This document shows positions 49,352 through 59,827 of a stretch of DNA of 64,000 nt, one piece after another. The notes beneath the pieces were generated by a model. It was not told the origin of the DNA. It saw only the letters and a program-made list of their open reading frames with translations, and did no database searches. The translations under genes and the position numbers were made by a program. The stretch lies in IMG/VR virus record IMGVR_UViG_3300045125_000168, positions 1 to 64,000 of that record. The stretch is one strand, 5' to 3'. This DNA is from a virus. Each line of letters opens with the position of its first letter. The stretch's first letter is position 1.

Positions 49352-49875
49352 GTGAACCTCTCTGGGCTAAAAAGAGTTTTTAAGTCTGGCGGGTCAGGGT
49401 GATGCACCGTTGTCGGATTAGCATCTGGTTCTAGCTGCTCTACGGCTTTCAACTGATCTTGGTACTGAGAAAGTATGTCTGGGCTTCGCGGCTGAAAGGC
49501 GATCAAAATGAGAAGATCCTCTTCTGCCACACCGATTTTCCCCTCATTCAGAATGGTTTGCCACCCTCTTTTCCCGATGTTTGCTAAATAATCTAGGTAG
49601 CGCAAGTAGAGGGCGCGTCCGAGCTTTTTGTCGTCCATCCACTTCTTAATAACCACTGTTAATTTCTTTAAATGTTCTCTAGTTCCCAATGCTTTGTTAC
49701 AATTTGATGTAAATTCTCGTTTAGAAATTTTGCCCACTTGATACGTCAACGCGAGGTTGAGGATGACCTGCTTTAGATGAGAATCATCAAATTGCCTGAG
49801 CACCTCAGAAAGGACTTGCCTGAAAGTCTGAGACTTCCAGTCGATATCAATTTCTGGCTCTTGCACTTTTGCCAC
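49348..49875 (-). CDS. Uncharacterised protein (175 aa)
   Basis: GTG start reading MAKVQEPEIDIDWKSQTFRQ, then LSEVLRQFDDSHLKQVILNL and IGVAEEDLLILIAFQPRSPD, with a P/D-rich C-terminus ending LFSPERFT-stop. Mostly helical; clean frame. Translationally coupled to the KH gene. No known family. Confidence 0.55.
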   Translation of the reverse strand: MAKVQEPEIDIDWKSQTFRQVLSEVLRQFDDSHLKQVILNLALTYQVGKISKREFTSNCNKALGTREHLKKLTVVIKKWMDDKKLGRALYLRYLDYLANIGKRGWQTILNEGKIGVAEEDLLILIAFQPRSPDILSQYQDQLKAVEQLEPDANPTTVHHPDPPDLKTLFSPERFT

Positions 49876-50426
49876 GTCCTGTGTGGACGAGGATAAAGAT
49901 CTCGGTAGTCCTTAGGCAGACCCTCAGCAAACATTTCGGTAAAAGCCTCGATCTCGCTGACGCGACTTTCACGCGGGCAAAAGCGTTTCATACGCCCTAT
50001 CAAGTCTTTGCCTTGAGCCGACAAAGGCGAAAGGTTTTCGAGATCCGTCGCAAAGCGTTCCATTTTGATTTTGGCCGTTTGCCATGCTCCACCTGCTTGG
50101 TGGTCGCAGTCGAGCCATTCAATCAACGGGTCTTCAAAAGGTACCATGACGCCTGGGAAATCAAACAGCAAAACCTTGAAACGCTCGCAGTCAGGATATT
50201 CGCGCAAAAATTGCTGGAGGACTGTCAAATTGCCTGCAAGCAAAATAAGCGTCTTGCTACAGGAAAATGCTTGCTTAACCGTGGGGTCCAAGTTTTTGCG
50301 AAAGTTTGACCCACCCCAATCGTGTGAGATGTACACCGCATGGTAAGTGGACGGTACAAGCATTTTGATAAGAAGAGGACTGTGGAAAGACAGACCAAAG
50401 ATTTCGACAGTTGGATTACTTGGCAC
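49773..50426 (-). CDS. Uncharacterised protein (~185-217 aa)
   Basis: The start is a GTG at 50426 with AGGAG six bases upstream, reading MPSNPTVEIFGLSFHSPLLI. Segments include TLILLAGNLTVLQQFLREYP, VLLFDFPGVMVPFEDPLIEW and ESRVSEIEAFTEMFAEGLPK. The last ~35 codons overlap the downstream gene by 100 bp, which is unlikely; a frame change near 49880 probably ends it earlier. A Rossmann-like alternation of strands and helices is visible, but no motif. It overlaps the end of gp46. Confidence 0.5.
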   Translation of the reverse strand: MPSNPTVEIFGLSFHSPLLIKMLVPSTYHAVYISHDWGGSNFRKNLDPTVKQAFSCSKTLILLAGNLTVLQQFLREYPDCERFKVLLFDFPGVMVPFEDPLIEWLDCDHQAGGAWQTAKIKMERFATDLENLSPLSAQGKDLIGRMKRFCPRESRVSEIEAFTEMFAEGLPKDYRDLYPRPHRTWQKCKSQKLISTGSLRLSGKSFLRCSGNLMILI

Positions 50427-52837
50427 AGGCTTCTCCTACTGACAACTTGCGGTGATACCAAGGATAGGGCGTCAACTTCGTTTTTCGTTCTCTGCGCTCC
50501 GCCAACCAGAGGTGATCTAAATGGCCTGAATTTTTCAGACCCTTCAAATGGCTGACAATCACGATGGAACGGTCAGGGAATGTCTCCTTCAGCTTTGGTA
50601 TAGCCACATCGGTAAAGGCTTTCATCCCCGCTTCATCGAGGTTTGCTTCGATCTCATCTAAAAATAAAAGGTTCGTTTTTTAGTCGGGGGAATCAACTCC
50701 AACTGTGCAAACAGAAGCACACGAGCCGCTCGGTTGCGTTCACCCGCACTCAACAAGGCTACAGGATACGGATCTTCTTTCTTGAGATTAGTCGGTGTGA
50801 CAAAAAGATTCAAGTCGTCAAGGTCTTCGCTGAGGGACCACTGGTAGGGTTCTTGGAAAAGATTTGCGACCAGTAGTTGGCTCGCTCCACCAAAAGGCGA
50901 CATCTCTGCTTTAGCTCGTAGAGCTTAAAGCCCGAGGGGGAGTAAAAGTCAGCAGCGACTTCTAGCTTGCGGCTGAGTTTTTCAATGCCTCGTAAGGCTC
51001 GACCCGTTTTTTCAAATCCTCACGGGACTCCAGAAGCTCCCGCCTTTGCTTAAGCTGAAAAGTGTAGGTTCCGCGAATCTGTGCGGTTTCCTCAATCTTG
51101 GCTTTAAGCTCGGGTAGGATTTCCGCCTGCAACTCTTGAAGCCTTGCTTCCAGTTCTCTCAGAGGGGGAAGAGCCATCACAAGATCTATCAGGCGTTTCA
51201 ACTCAGCGGCCTCTTTCAAGGCCAAAGCTCGCTCTTTCACCGATTGGCTCAGGGCTTGAACTGCGACCTCAAACTTCTCTTCTAAAAGCCCTGGATAACC
51301 TAGAGCCCTGGCCTCTGCCTCAAGCTCTTTGTCGCGAGTGAGCCATTCTTGATTCTCGTCGGTTCTCTTACGATAAAGGTTCCAGGCGAGACTTTCTTTT
51401 TCCAAAGTCTCCAACTCGCTCTTCTACCTGCGGTAGAGTCAGACCAAAGACAGGAAATTCGTCGAGACGCTTTTTCTGAAAGGCAATCTCTTGCTCTTTC
51501 TTCGCATGGTCTTTGAGTGTCACGGAAAGAGCGTTCAGTCGCAACATCTCGGCTTTGAGAGCCGCAATTTTTCGCTTTTGCCTTTTCAGGACTTTCTGTT
51601 TTGATCTGTTCTGGGAGATCTTGACCGCAGGTCGGACACTCGCCTTTGCCATGGGTCTTTTCTAAAATCGAGAGCGATGCTCCCACTCGACGCGATCACC
51701 TTGCAGCTTGAGCCGCTCGGACTCAACACTTTCGACCGTGACCCCTTCAGGAAGTTCGGGGAGCTTTCCTAACAAGTCGCGGAGCGTTTGCTTGACCGCC
51801 ATTTTTTCATTCATCTGGGCAAGCAGGTGCTTTTTCTCGGCAAGGCTTTGCGGGGTCGGTTCTAGGAAATCCGGTTTTTCCGGCAGGTTTTTCGGTTGTC
51901 TGCTTTTGTGCGGAGTAAGCTGACGAGTGACAAAAAGGCGCAGCTTATGTTGTTGGTCTACTTTTCCACGCAACTCCTGAAGCTGACTCTCTTCGAGCTT
52001 TTGCTTGTCCTCTTCTTTTAAAAGATCGAAGTCCTCATACTTGACCAGGAGCTTATGGTACTCCGACCAAGTGCCCACTTGGTTGCGGAGCTTTCCGCTT
52101 CTTTTGTATAGGTGTCCTGCTGCGACTGAAGGAACTGAGAGATTTCCCGAGAAAACTCCACTTGCCGCTCAAGCCACAAAGACCCTGGCAACTTTTCCAG
52201 GGCCGACTCTACCTCCAAGAGACGCACCTGATCTTGCTCGACTAACCGGATATCCTGTTCGACATCACGGACTTTTTGTTTGTAGTTTTCTAACTGTTGA
52301 AGGTAGTAGGCATCGATATTAAAAAATTCTTCTAAGTACGCTCGCCTTTCGGCAGGCTTTCCCTTAATAAGAGTCCTTAGGGAGTCGCCATCAATCTGGA
52401 CAAAGTACGACCACTCCTCCCGTGAGATGCCGATCGTTTGCTGCAAAAACCTTGCACGTCGGAACTTTTGTGCGAGATCGCTTCCAGCACGGACCCGTTC
52501 TTTTTAACTTCCCAGTCACCCTCCTTGAGTGAAAAAGACCAAAGGGTTTTGGTGCGCAGGTCTTCAAACTCAAGTGTGCCTTGAAAAGCAGGGGTGACCA
52601 TTTTCTTAAACGGCCCCCGAGCGGTTTTGCCGTAAATAAAACCTTCTAAAAATCTGACCAAGCCGTGTCTTGCCCGTGCCGTTGCTGGGCGTGTTCATCG
52701 GATCGTTGTCGTCCTTAGCCACGGCGTCGTAGTTCGTTCCGCGAAAAAGCGTGAGCCCAGGCGTCCCCAAGGGGGATCGTCGTCTTCTGCTGGTAGAATT
52801 TGTCACCTGAAAAACTAAAACTGATAAACTTAATCAT
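50416..52837 (-). CDS. SbcC/T4 gp46-like SMC-type recombination ATPase (~800 aa), frameshifted
   Basis: The start is ATG 52835-52837 (MIKFISFSFSGDKF), overlapping the upstream stop. Walker A is NTPSNGTGKTRL. A long coiled-coil middle (about 52300-51000) contains CPTCGQDL, a CxxC zinc hook at about 51630. The ABC signature is ALLSAGERNRAARVLLFAQL, Walker B is LLFLDEIEANLDE, and IVIVSHLK is the H-loop. At least seven frame corrections are needed. With gp47 it forms the Rad50/Mre11-type complex that resects DNA ends for recombination. The family assignment is secure because of the zinc hook and paired ATPase halves. Confidence 0.85.
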
Positions 52838-53453
52838 AAGTATAATACCCAGGCTTTGCGATCACAAGAAAGGCGCATTTGGAACTTTGGCAGAAGCTCC
52901 CCAAAGAAGATCAAAGATTTTTTTAAAATGATCTTCAGACTCGATTTTTTAACTGTCCCAAACTCGTTTTCAGCAAAAACATCGAATCCCCGTGCCAAAG
53001 CAAGACCCACTTGACGTTTCCACCAACGCGCACCCTCTGCGGTGTGCTTTTGGTCACTGATGACCGCTGAGAACTCCTCGATTAAAAAGAAAAACGTATA
53101 CTGAGGAATGGTCAGTCCTTCGAGACGAATCCCTGCCAGATCGCTTTCTTGATCTTTCCAAAGGTAATTTTCCACGCAGGACGCTCGACCCAAGTGCTCT
53201 TTCCGCTCAAAAATCGACACAAATGCTATCGGTTTTACTGCATTTTCGCGTTCGTCTAAGAGCGCCACTGCTGAATCATAAAGTCTCAGGGTAACTCCTG
53301 GTCGAACCTGCTTGAGCAGGACGCCCTGATTTTGAAAGACATCTGCATACATTTTTCCCGTTTTCCGACACGCTATCGAGATTATGGTCGAAGAAGTCAA
53401 CTGCGGCAAAGCCGTGACGAGTTGATATTTTTCTTTTAGATGCTCAAAAAGGA
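52834..53453 (-). CDS. Uncharacterised protein (~206 aa) between gp46 and dnaX
   Basis: The most natural start is an ATG near 53453 if a base is added in a T-run, giving EHLKEKYQLVTALPQLTSST. The intact part reads TGKMYADVFQNQGVLLKQVR, AENEFGTVKKSSLKIILKKS and ends RLSCDRKAWVLYL-stop. The 5' end adjoins the dnaX stop. A stable globular fold is likely; no family. A regulatory or nuclease role for the recombination operon is possible but not shown. Confidence 0.5.
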
Positions 53454-53455
53454 CA

Positions 53456-54763
53456 TCATTCTTCTCGAAGCAAATTGTACCGCTTATGGAACGGACTTCT
53501 TAAGGTGTAGGCATCCGCCTGATGTTCTCGCACTGAGTCAACCATTTTAATAATATAGGTAAGAAGTAGGCGTCGATCATCGTGGGCATAGGTGCCGAGA
53601 TCCGTCACAAGAGCAAGAAACAGCTTCGTTAGCTCAGTCGCAGCTTGGTACGTCAACTTGAGAGGCATAGAGGGCTGGCGGCCCCAATCGACTAATGAAC
53701 CCTTCCAATTACTATAGAATGGATCAAAAAGCTCGCTGTATTTTTCATTAGGGTCAATAAAAAGATACATCGTTTGTAAATGATAATCAAAAGCCTTTTC
53801 AATTAAGGACTTGAGGCTTGTGGACTGAACCCGCAAGAGGTTCAGGGCTTGCGCCAGGGCTTCAGCGTATCTACCTGAATAGACTCCAGAAATAAGAAAT
53901 CTTGCGAAGTCTGCCTCATACCGTAGGGAGTCGGACAGGTCCCCAATGATCGAGGCAAGCCGGTCGGGATTGCACCAATTCCTCGGCCTTTTGCCCACCC
54001 TCGACGGCAGCAATCACCCGGTCCAGGTAAGACAGGGCCCAGCCACAACCGGTAGGCATATTTCGCAATGGATTTATAGATGGTGTAGAGGTGCGTGGTC
54101 TTTTCGCCCTGTGCATCCGTCACTTCCACCGTTTCATTGAGACCTTCAAAAAGGTTTTGCTTGCCCTCTCTTTTCGTGACACGGAAGAGATGTTGCGCAA
54201 GGTCTTCTTCCTTTACCCGCTCAACGGCAAGAGGTAAGCAACGGTTTTTAAGCGTCGGTAAAAGACGCTGGGGGTCGGTGGTTAAAAGGATAAGATAGAC
54301 GCCCTCAGGCGGCTCTTCGGAAGTTTAAGCAAAGCGTTTTGGGCCGCTTTGGTCGCACTTTGGATTTCATCTAGGATAAAGACGCGGGCGTTGCAGTTAC
54401 TCGCATACTCTGCCGCTTGGATGACTGCCCTTACCGCGTCAATCCCCGGTCATCCGAAAAGTTCATCTCGTCGCCAGTCGGGATAGCGTCCACTTGCTAC
54501 CGCTTGGCAATAGCCGCAGGCAAAGCAAGGGATGTTATTTTCGAAGTTGAAATTTTCACAGTTGACGTAATGCGCGAGAATCCGAGCGACAGTGGTTTTA
54601 CCGCAGCCCGTTGCCCCGGTGATAAGCAACGACCCTGGGTAACGTGCCGCTTTTAAAATGACCAGTCAGGGTCTGCACCAAGAGGTCTTGGCCGATAAGC
54701 TCAGGCAAGATCCTCGGACGGTATTTCACTGCGAGAGACTCTCGGCTTTTGATAAGTGCTCAT
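53456..54763 (-). CDS. DnaX-like clamp-loader AAA+ ATPase (~435 aa), frameshifted
   Basis: Start ATG 54761-54763 (MSTYQKP). After a two-base error it reads SLAVKYRPRILPELIGQDLL, the DnaX N-terminus. Walker A is GATGCGKTT, the zinc module follows as CFACGYCQAV, Walker B is VFILDEIQSATKAAQNALLK, and sensor 1 is LLTTDPQRLLPTLKNRCLPL. The C-terminal part EEDLAQHLFRVTKREGKQNL continues in another frame to a helical collar ending YNLLREE-stop. The zinc-bearing bacterial DnaX type, rather than T4 gp44, would load the beta-like clamp at 22.9-23.7 kb. Several single-base errors break the gene, so it is not seen as a long frame. Confidence 0.75.
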
Positions 54764-54824
54764 AGTTGTTCCCAGAAAGCAAAAGCGCCTGCCACGTCCC
54801 GTGTTGCAAGCAATTCCGATAAAC

Positions 54825-55085
54825 TCATGGTTTCTGGGTTAGAGTGTAGCTGACGCCTAGAGCAGATGCCACTGACTTTAATGAGGCTCCGTGAGTTTCG
54901 AGCCGACCTTGATATTGCGCCCAACGCACGAGGGAAAGTGTGTCGAGCGTATAAAAACGGTTGAAGGCGTCGAGGTAGGCTTGCGACTCATTACCTAAAA
55001 CACGCTTGATCCAAGCCACAAATACGCCCAGACAAAAAAGACCCGTTATAACTCGCCAAGGTCCACCGATGGTGGTGACCCTCAC
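54825..55085 (-). CDS. Uncharacterised protein (~86-107 aa)
   Basis: It starts MRVTTIGGPWRVITGLFCLG, with a hydrophobic segment at residues 10-25, then GNESQAYLDAFNRFYTLDTL. The frame stops at 54825. A one-base shift would instead continue NPETMSLSELLATRDVAGAF, ending just at the dnaX start with a stop overlap. I prefer the longer version but cannot prove it. Function unknown. Confidence 0.4.
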   Translation of the reverse strand: MRVTTIGGPWRVITGLFCLGVFVAWIKRVLGNESQAYLDAFNRFYTLDTLSLVRWAQYQGRLETHGASLKSVASALGVSYTLTQKP

Positions 55086-55494
55086 TGCTTATAGTCAAAA
55101 GATCTTCTGCTAGTGAGGCTAAGACCGTGCGCGGAGAAAGCCTGGTTTTTGTCTAAAAGCCAATTTAAAGGATCTCGTCTCGCAGGAGGATCGAGCAGAT
55201 ACGTCAAAGCACTGCGCTCGTAAGCGAAGAGGGATTTGTCTTTGATGCTACATACCGCGAGACGCTCAGAACTATCAGGCCGAGACCACGGTTGAAGTGG
55301 TTGACGACAGAATCGAGGAATGATGTCCCCAGGCAAGATCCTCCTCGTGCAGGAGAGGTTGCACCGAGAGATGCCGTGGGCCTTGAGAACACACCTCTCC
55401 TGTGCGAACTTCAGGCCAATAAGAAAGACCCAACACGTTAGTATACTCCGTGTTGAGCCCTGTCGTTTTCCAGGTGAAGCCATAGTGTGCGCAC
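55082..55494 (-). CDS. Uncharacterised protein (~135 aa), multiply frameshifted
   Basis: A GTG overlapping the recA stop starts RTLWLHLENDRAQHGVY. Then NVLGLSYWPEVRTGEVCSQG and EEDLAWGHHSSI in the next frame, ending SLFAYERSALTYLLDPPARR, LNWLLDKNQAFSAHGLSLTS and SFDYKQ-stop. The overlap coupling to recA and the conserved-looking aromatic end suggest a real gene; the family is unknown. Confidence 0.4.
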
Positions 55495-56871
55495 TAAATG
55501 GTGACCTCAGAGGCAGTATCATCCTCATCATCGATAGAAACTCTGCCCTTACTCGCCTTACTGCTCTTGCTCGGCTTGGTGTCGGGATTGTTCTTCAAAT
55601 ACTCATAATAAAGCTCTTGGGCTTTGCCTTGGCGGATTAACTCAAACCCAGCGTTTCGGAGTTTTGTCCCCTGCTCATCACTTAAAATCATAGCTTTGAA
55701 CTTTTGCCAAGTGATGTCACCCTCGAATCCTGAGAGCGAGATGTGCATAGTGTTGCCCATCTTCTCTTGCATGAGACCGCAGTGCTTCAGAAACATGAAG
55801 GTATCGTATACGGGGTCGATGCCCATCCCTGGTGTGCCTGCGGAGTCAAGCCAGAGACGATATTCCATATTGCGGAAGCTCGGACCAAATTTGTTTTTCT
55901 GGATTTTGGCGGTGCCGATGAAATAGCGGTCTTCGCCATGCCCATCGACCGTCTTTTCCGTAATCATCTTGGATTGACTACGCTTGGCTTCGATGCGCAA
56001 TTTGAAGTCGGGATAAAATTGAACGGAAGATCCCCCTGGCTCACTTTCGGGATTCTGAAACATCGCCATGGGGTTGATCGTCAAGTGGTTGGTGACAAGC
56101 CACGCGCAATTTTTGCGTCCGATGTAAGACTTTACCAGCGGGAAATGCGCGGCAAAGCAGCGGGCTTGAATGGCAACAGGCTCTTTCTCGGGCTCTTCAT
56201 CACGCGCTTCGGGGAGCATCGCTTTAAGCGAGTCGGTGATAAAAAGCATCTGGGGAGCGAAGTTTTCCGCTTCGACCACGAGCTTCTTTCAAACCTTCGT
56301 TAATGTGTCTCCAGGTCGGCTTGTACTCATACTCGTTCGCAATCAAGAAGTAGCGGTAGCAGCTTTCTTTATCGTCCCAAAGTTGGATTTTATCGGGCAG
56401 CTTTTTGAGAATGCTGTTCATATACCGAAATGTACTCTCAGCCGTAGTGCCAATGGCATAACGAAGCTGAGGAGTCACTTCCCAGGTGCCCTTTTTATTG
56501 CGGAACCCACACAGTTTATTCAGATCAAGCCCGATATTTTGCAGATAAGTCGGGTCGAATGACGACTCGTGGTCATTAGCTACCACTAAGGTCTGACGGG
56601 CGATCGCTTCTTTAATGGTATGGAAAAGAAACGTGCTCTTACCCGCACCTGTCGGACCTACGAGCGACGACATACGGCCTGGAGCAAAGCCTCCACCCAT
56701 AATGAGGTCTAAGGATAAAAGACCGCTCGAAATCGCTCCATTGACTCGCATGGACGGGTCCATCGTGCTGTAGACAAGCCCTTGGTTGTGGGCGGCATCG
56801 TCCAGAACCTTGTTGATATCCATGATCGACTGCAAACCGTCAAATTGCGTCAAAAGCGCATCTTGCGCCAT
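55494..56871 (-). CDS. RecA/UvsX-type recombinase (~459 aa), one frameshift
   Basis: Walker A is SLVGPTGAGKSTFLF near residue 75. The catalytic E region and Walker B are in the next frame: QMLFITDSLKAMLPEA, followed by NCAWLVTNHLTINPMAMF, the NH-L-x-N-P strand of RecA-fold loop L1/L2. The C-terminus is acidic (SIDDEDDTASEVTI), as in UvsX and RecA. The two frames join near 56270 (SEVSKRLRS...VEAENFAPQM). It coats ssDNA made by gp46/47 and drives strand exchange. It starts MAQDALLTQFDGLQSIMDIN without a strong SD. Confidence 0.85.
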
Positions 56872-56915
56872 GGTATGCCCCGTTGTTCTCTCGTGATCTT
56901 AGCTCCGAGCATACC
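56872..56915. promoter_or_regulatory. Inverted repeat upstream of recA
   Basis: GGTATGC (56872-56878) and GCATACC (56909-56915) are perfect 7-bp arms 30 bp apart. The second arm overlaps the predicted -10 box, a plausible operator arrangement. Short arms make chance possible. Confidence 0.35.
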
Positions 56916-56935
56916 GCGCCAAGGGGTTTGTGCAA
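56908..56935 (-). promoter_or_regulatory. Candidate promoter for recA operon
   Basis: On the minus strand TTGCAC (56930-56935) and TATGCT (56908-56913) are separated by 16 bp; 4/6 matches each to the sigma70 consensus. It lies 36 bp before the recA ATG. The rest of the 224-bp gap to 57095 shows nothing else I can support. Confidence 0.35.
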
Positions 56936-57095
56936 CGTGGACTATTTCTCGATAGTGCCTCTTAAAGGGATTATCGTAAAATACTACACTGCTTCTTGCG
57001 ATTCCTTGCAAACTTTAGTTTCAACAGAACGCGACAACAAAAATCCATCTGTTGAACTGGTACAGGTATATTTTTCTGCCACTTTTCTGAAGAAA

Positions 57096-58318
57096 CTATA
57101 CATTCACCTTACCCCCAACCTTGCACACGGCTCGAACTTCTTCTTCCGTGAATTTTTTTGAGTTTTCTCCGCACAAAAAGTCTTTACGGACTATCTTGGG
57201 TGCTCCCTCAAGCGACATCAGATTGTTCCAGGTGCAATAAAAACTGCCACCGACTTCCTTAGGAGATCCTTTCAATGATTCTATTTTATTTGTAGTACAA
57301 TCGAATGATTGCCCGACAAATTCTGGTGCTCCCTCAAGAGTTTTGAGATCATTCATTCGGCATTCGAAATAAAGATGAACCTTCTTGGGTCCGGCAACTA
57401 AAGACTGAAGTTTGTTTCCGCTGCAAATAAAAAATCCGTCAATTCTTTCCGGTGCTCCTTGCAGAGACACCAGCGCATTTTGACCGCAATCAAAATGTTG
57501 ACCAACTTTCTTGGGACCACCTTTCAAAGACGTCAGTCTATTGCGAGCACATTTAAAAATGCCGCCCACCTCTCTTGGTCCTCCGTCGAGAGAAAGGAGT
57601 TTGTTGTCACTGCAATAAAAATCACCCGTGACGATATCCGGTGCTCCGACAGAGACGTCAACCCTAGACCCGAAGCGTTCACATTACCCTTCTCGTCTGC
57701 CTGCCATTTGAAGGTGAATACTTCCATCTCAAACGAAGGTATTTTCAAATCGTCTGGAAGAGAAGAATGCTTTTGATCTAGGCTATCCCAAACAGTCACT
57801 TGACCTTGCATATCCTTGAGAAGAGCGATCTTAAACCAGGGGTCTTTCGAGTCTCTGGTCTTTGAGATCAGAAAATAAATATTGTTTTTGCGGCTATACT
57901 CTTGCCAATAATGACTACTTTCATGCTTGATGCACCACTCGGTCCCTTGACCTAACTTAGAAGACGCTTCGTTCGTGGTGATCTGATAAACTGTCCACTC
58001 GTCGTTCGCTGTAATAAAGATTGCTCCAGGAATTTTTTCCCGGAGATCAACCTTGCCTTTTTTCTTCTCCGTTGCGGTCTTGGTCTTTTCTAAGTCCTCC
58101 ACTCTTTCTTGAAACTCTTTAAAAGACCTAGACCCCAAAGGTCGATATTTTTTTCATCGTCTTTGAGCTTGTTGCGATCCCTCAGCTTTTTAAATCGATC
58201 AAGGTAGTCTTGGACCTGAGCTTTCTCAATACCCTGATCTAAGAATTTCTTCTCAACCGTTTTGAAGTCTGATGTGACAACGTATTTCGCGAGAACTTGT
58301 TTGAAAAAGCCGCTACAT
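57096..58318 (-). CDS. Leucine-rich-repeat protein with jumbo-phage N-terminal domain (~405 aa), frameshifted
   Basis: The proposed start ATG near 58318 (MCGFFKQVLAKYVVTSDF if an A is removed) is followed by VEKKFLDQGIEKAQVQDYLD and an intervening helix to RVEDLEKTKTATEKKKGKVD. The domain ITANDEWTVYQITTNEASSK with GTEWCIKHESSHYWQEY resembles a domain common in phage multi-domain proteins. The C-terminal half is eight tandem ~20-residue repeats of the type GGPKKVGQHFDCGQNALVSL (bacterial LRRs). The protein is probably a host-interacting or scaffold protein. Two or three frame changes (near 58140, 57650, 57600) are bridged. Confidence 0.6.
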
Positions 58319-58330
58319 CGAAAAGCCCTC

Positions 58331-58950
58331 TTAGCAGGAGATTCTGTATTTTTGCAGCGACCTTCTGCTGGAACGAAGGAAAGTTTTTCAGATACTCCTG
58401 TTCGTCGATCAGGCCCACCTGGACATAATCAAACCCGTGCAGCTTACAGACTTTTTGTGTCGGAAACCCACCCTTAACGATACCAGTACACACCTGTCCG
58501 ACCAACTCGGTGAAAAGAGCCGTGTGCGCCTTAGGGGACACAACTTTCAACTGGCGATTGTAGACACCTAGCTCACCTCCAGATCAAACCTGTGCCCGCG
58601 ACCTTTTTTATAGCCTGCAAGGTGACCTAGAGCGTCATGAACAGCCCTAAAAATATGATTCTCTTCTTCGGTCCAAACCGGATGAGAAGAATGCCCTGTA
58701 TAAACTTTAGGACACGGTTTTGCTGCACGTCTTGCCGCATGTCTTCCATGCTGCGGTAAGGGTCGATCTCCGTGAACTCAAACTGGAACTGACTTTGCAG
58801 ACGTTTGTACATGGTCTTGAGATTGACTATCAAAGCCTTCCAGCTTTCGACATACTCTGCTTCAAACTTCGGTCGAGCGAGGTAAGCCTCAGCGACCTTA
58901 TGGGCGTAAGAGTTGTAATTGGGAAGGACGAGCTTGGCTTCGACGTGCAT
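58331..58950 (-). CDS. Conserved phage protein with ENxxFRAVHDxxGH motif (~207 aa), frameshifted
   Basis: Start ATG at 58950 (MHVEAKLVLPNYNSYAHKVA) behind GGGGATAT. The core is DPYRSMEDMRQDVQQNRVLK, then after a frame change SHPVWTEEENHIFRAVHDAL with GHLAG. After another change it reads ELGVYNRQLKVVSPKAHTAL, FTELVGQVCTGIVKGGFPTQ and KVCKLHGFDYVQ. This layout is that of a widespread but uncharacterised large-phage family; the HD-like and H residues hint at a metal site. I know no proven function. The stop at 58331 assumes one base change. Confidence 0.55.
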
Positions 58951-58995
58951 ATATCCCCCGTGTGCGACTTGAAAAAATCTTTCACAGGGGGAGTG

Positions 58996-59083
58996 CGGAG
59001 AGAGTGGGATTTGAACCCACGTTACCCTTTTGGGGTAAACTCGCTTTCCAAGCGAGCGCCTTCAGCCACTCGGCCACCTCTCC
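58996..59083 (-). tRNA. tRNA-Ser (anticodon GGA)
   Basis: The acceptor GGAGAGG pairs with TCTCTCC (one G-T), the D arm reads GGCCGAGTGGCTGAAGGC, the anticodon stem CTCGC/GCGAG encloses TTGGAAA (anticodon GGA), and a long variable arm follows (TTTACCCCAAAAGGGTAA) as expected of serine tRNAs. The T arm is GTGGGTTCAAATCCCAC. The discriminator is G, and CCA is not encoded. It reads serine codons UCC and UCU. Confidence 0.92.
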
Positions 59084-59327
59084 TCACGCAGCACTACCCG
59101 AGCACTTATATTCTGTGCTCCACGCGCAGCGTACTATATGGAGAATCAATCTTATGGGCCAAAAGATTGATTTCCAAGGTATAGCCCCTCTTGCCGTTGA
59201 TGAGGGGGCATACTCCCGCTTTTTCTCCTGTGTCCACAGGCTATTACGCTGCTCCCTTTTCACTATTTTTGCTAAAGTTTTTCAGGCTTTATGCCGATAA
59301 GTTATTCTTTGACGAGGTATGTAACCC

Positions 59328-59819
59328 ATGTCGATCCCTTATGAGCAATTTCGCCGCTTACTGGAAAAAACCCTCAAAGAGGATAAGGAGTTGTACGACA
59401 TGCTTGCTCATGTGGAGCGTGAGGAACTATTTGAGCTTGTATTTGAAAAACTGAAGGCGGTGAGCGTAGACACACGCCTAGTCGAAGAAACTGATCCTGA
59501 AAGCGGCAGTACGTCTTTGTATATCGTCACGAGAAAAAGACGGATGTTTCCTGGGAGGACTACGATCAAGTTGTTCTCGATATTTTGGAAAACATTTGTT
59601 CGGACTACAGCATAGTCGAGGACTACAGAAAAGAAACCCCTCGTGAGAGGGGGTGGAGTGAATCTATTTTTTTGAATGCTCCATCAAGATAGCCTATGAG
59701 GCCCTTCACGAGAAATTCAAAGCCGACTTTCAAGCTGAAGTGAGAAATATAATGTCTTCCTACCTTGAAGAATTAGACTCTACTTTAGAAAATATAAACT
59801 ATATTCTTATTAAAGGATG
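59328..59819 (+). CDS. Uncharacterised acidic protein (~163 aa), frameshifted
   Basis: The start MSIPYEQFRRLLEKTLKEDK follows the 237-bp gap (59091-59327). After a base change near 59535 it continues KKTDVSWEDYDQVVLDILEN and VEDYRKETPRERGWSESIFF. A shift in a T-run near 59670 leads to IKIAYEALHEKFKADFQAEV and ENINYILIKG-stop. Helical, acidic. It opens the short plus-strand unit before the DUF2442 genes. The gap itself contains short inverted repeats but nothing I can call with confidence. Confidence 0.5.
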
Positions 59820-59827
59820 ATATTAAA

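Noticed and set aside
59183-59209. GCCCCTC/GAGGGGGC hairpin as terminator
   Set aside because: No T-run follows on either strand.
59153-59299. 48-codon plus-strand frame (MGQKIDFQGIAPLAVDEG...) in the gap after tRNA-Ser(GGA)
   Set aside because: No SD, odd composition toward its end, and no overlap with neighbours; the gap is more likely regulatory.
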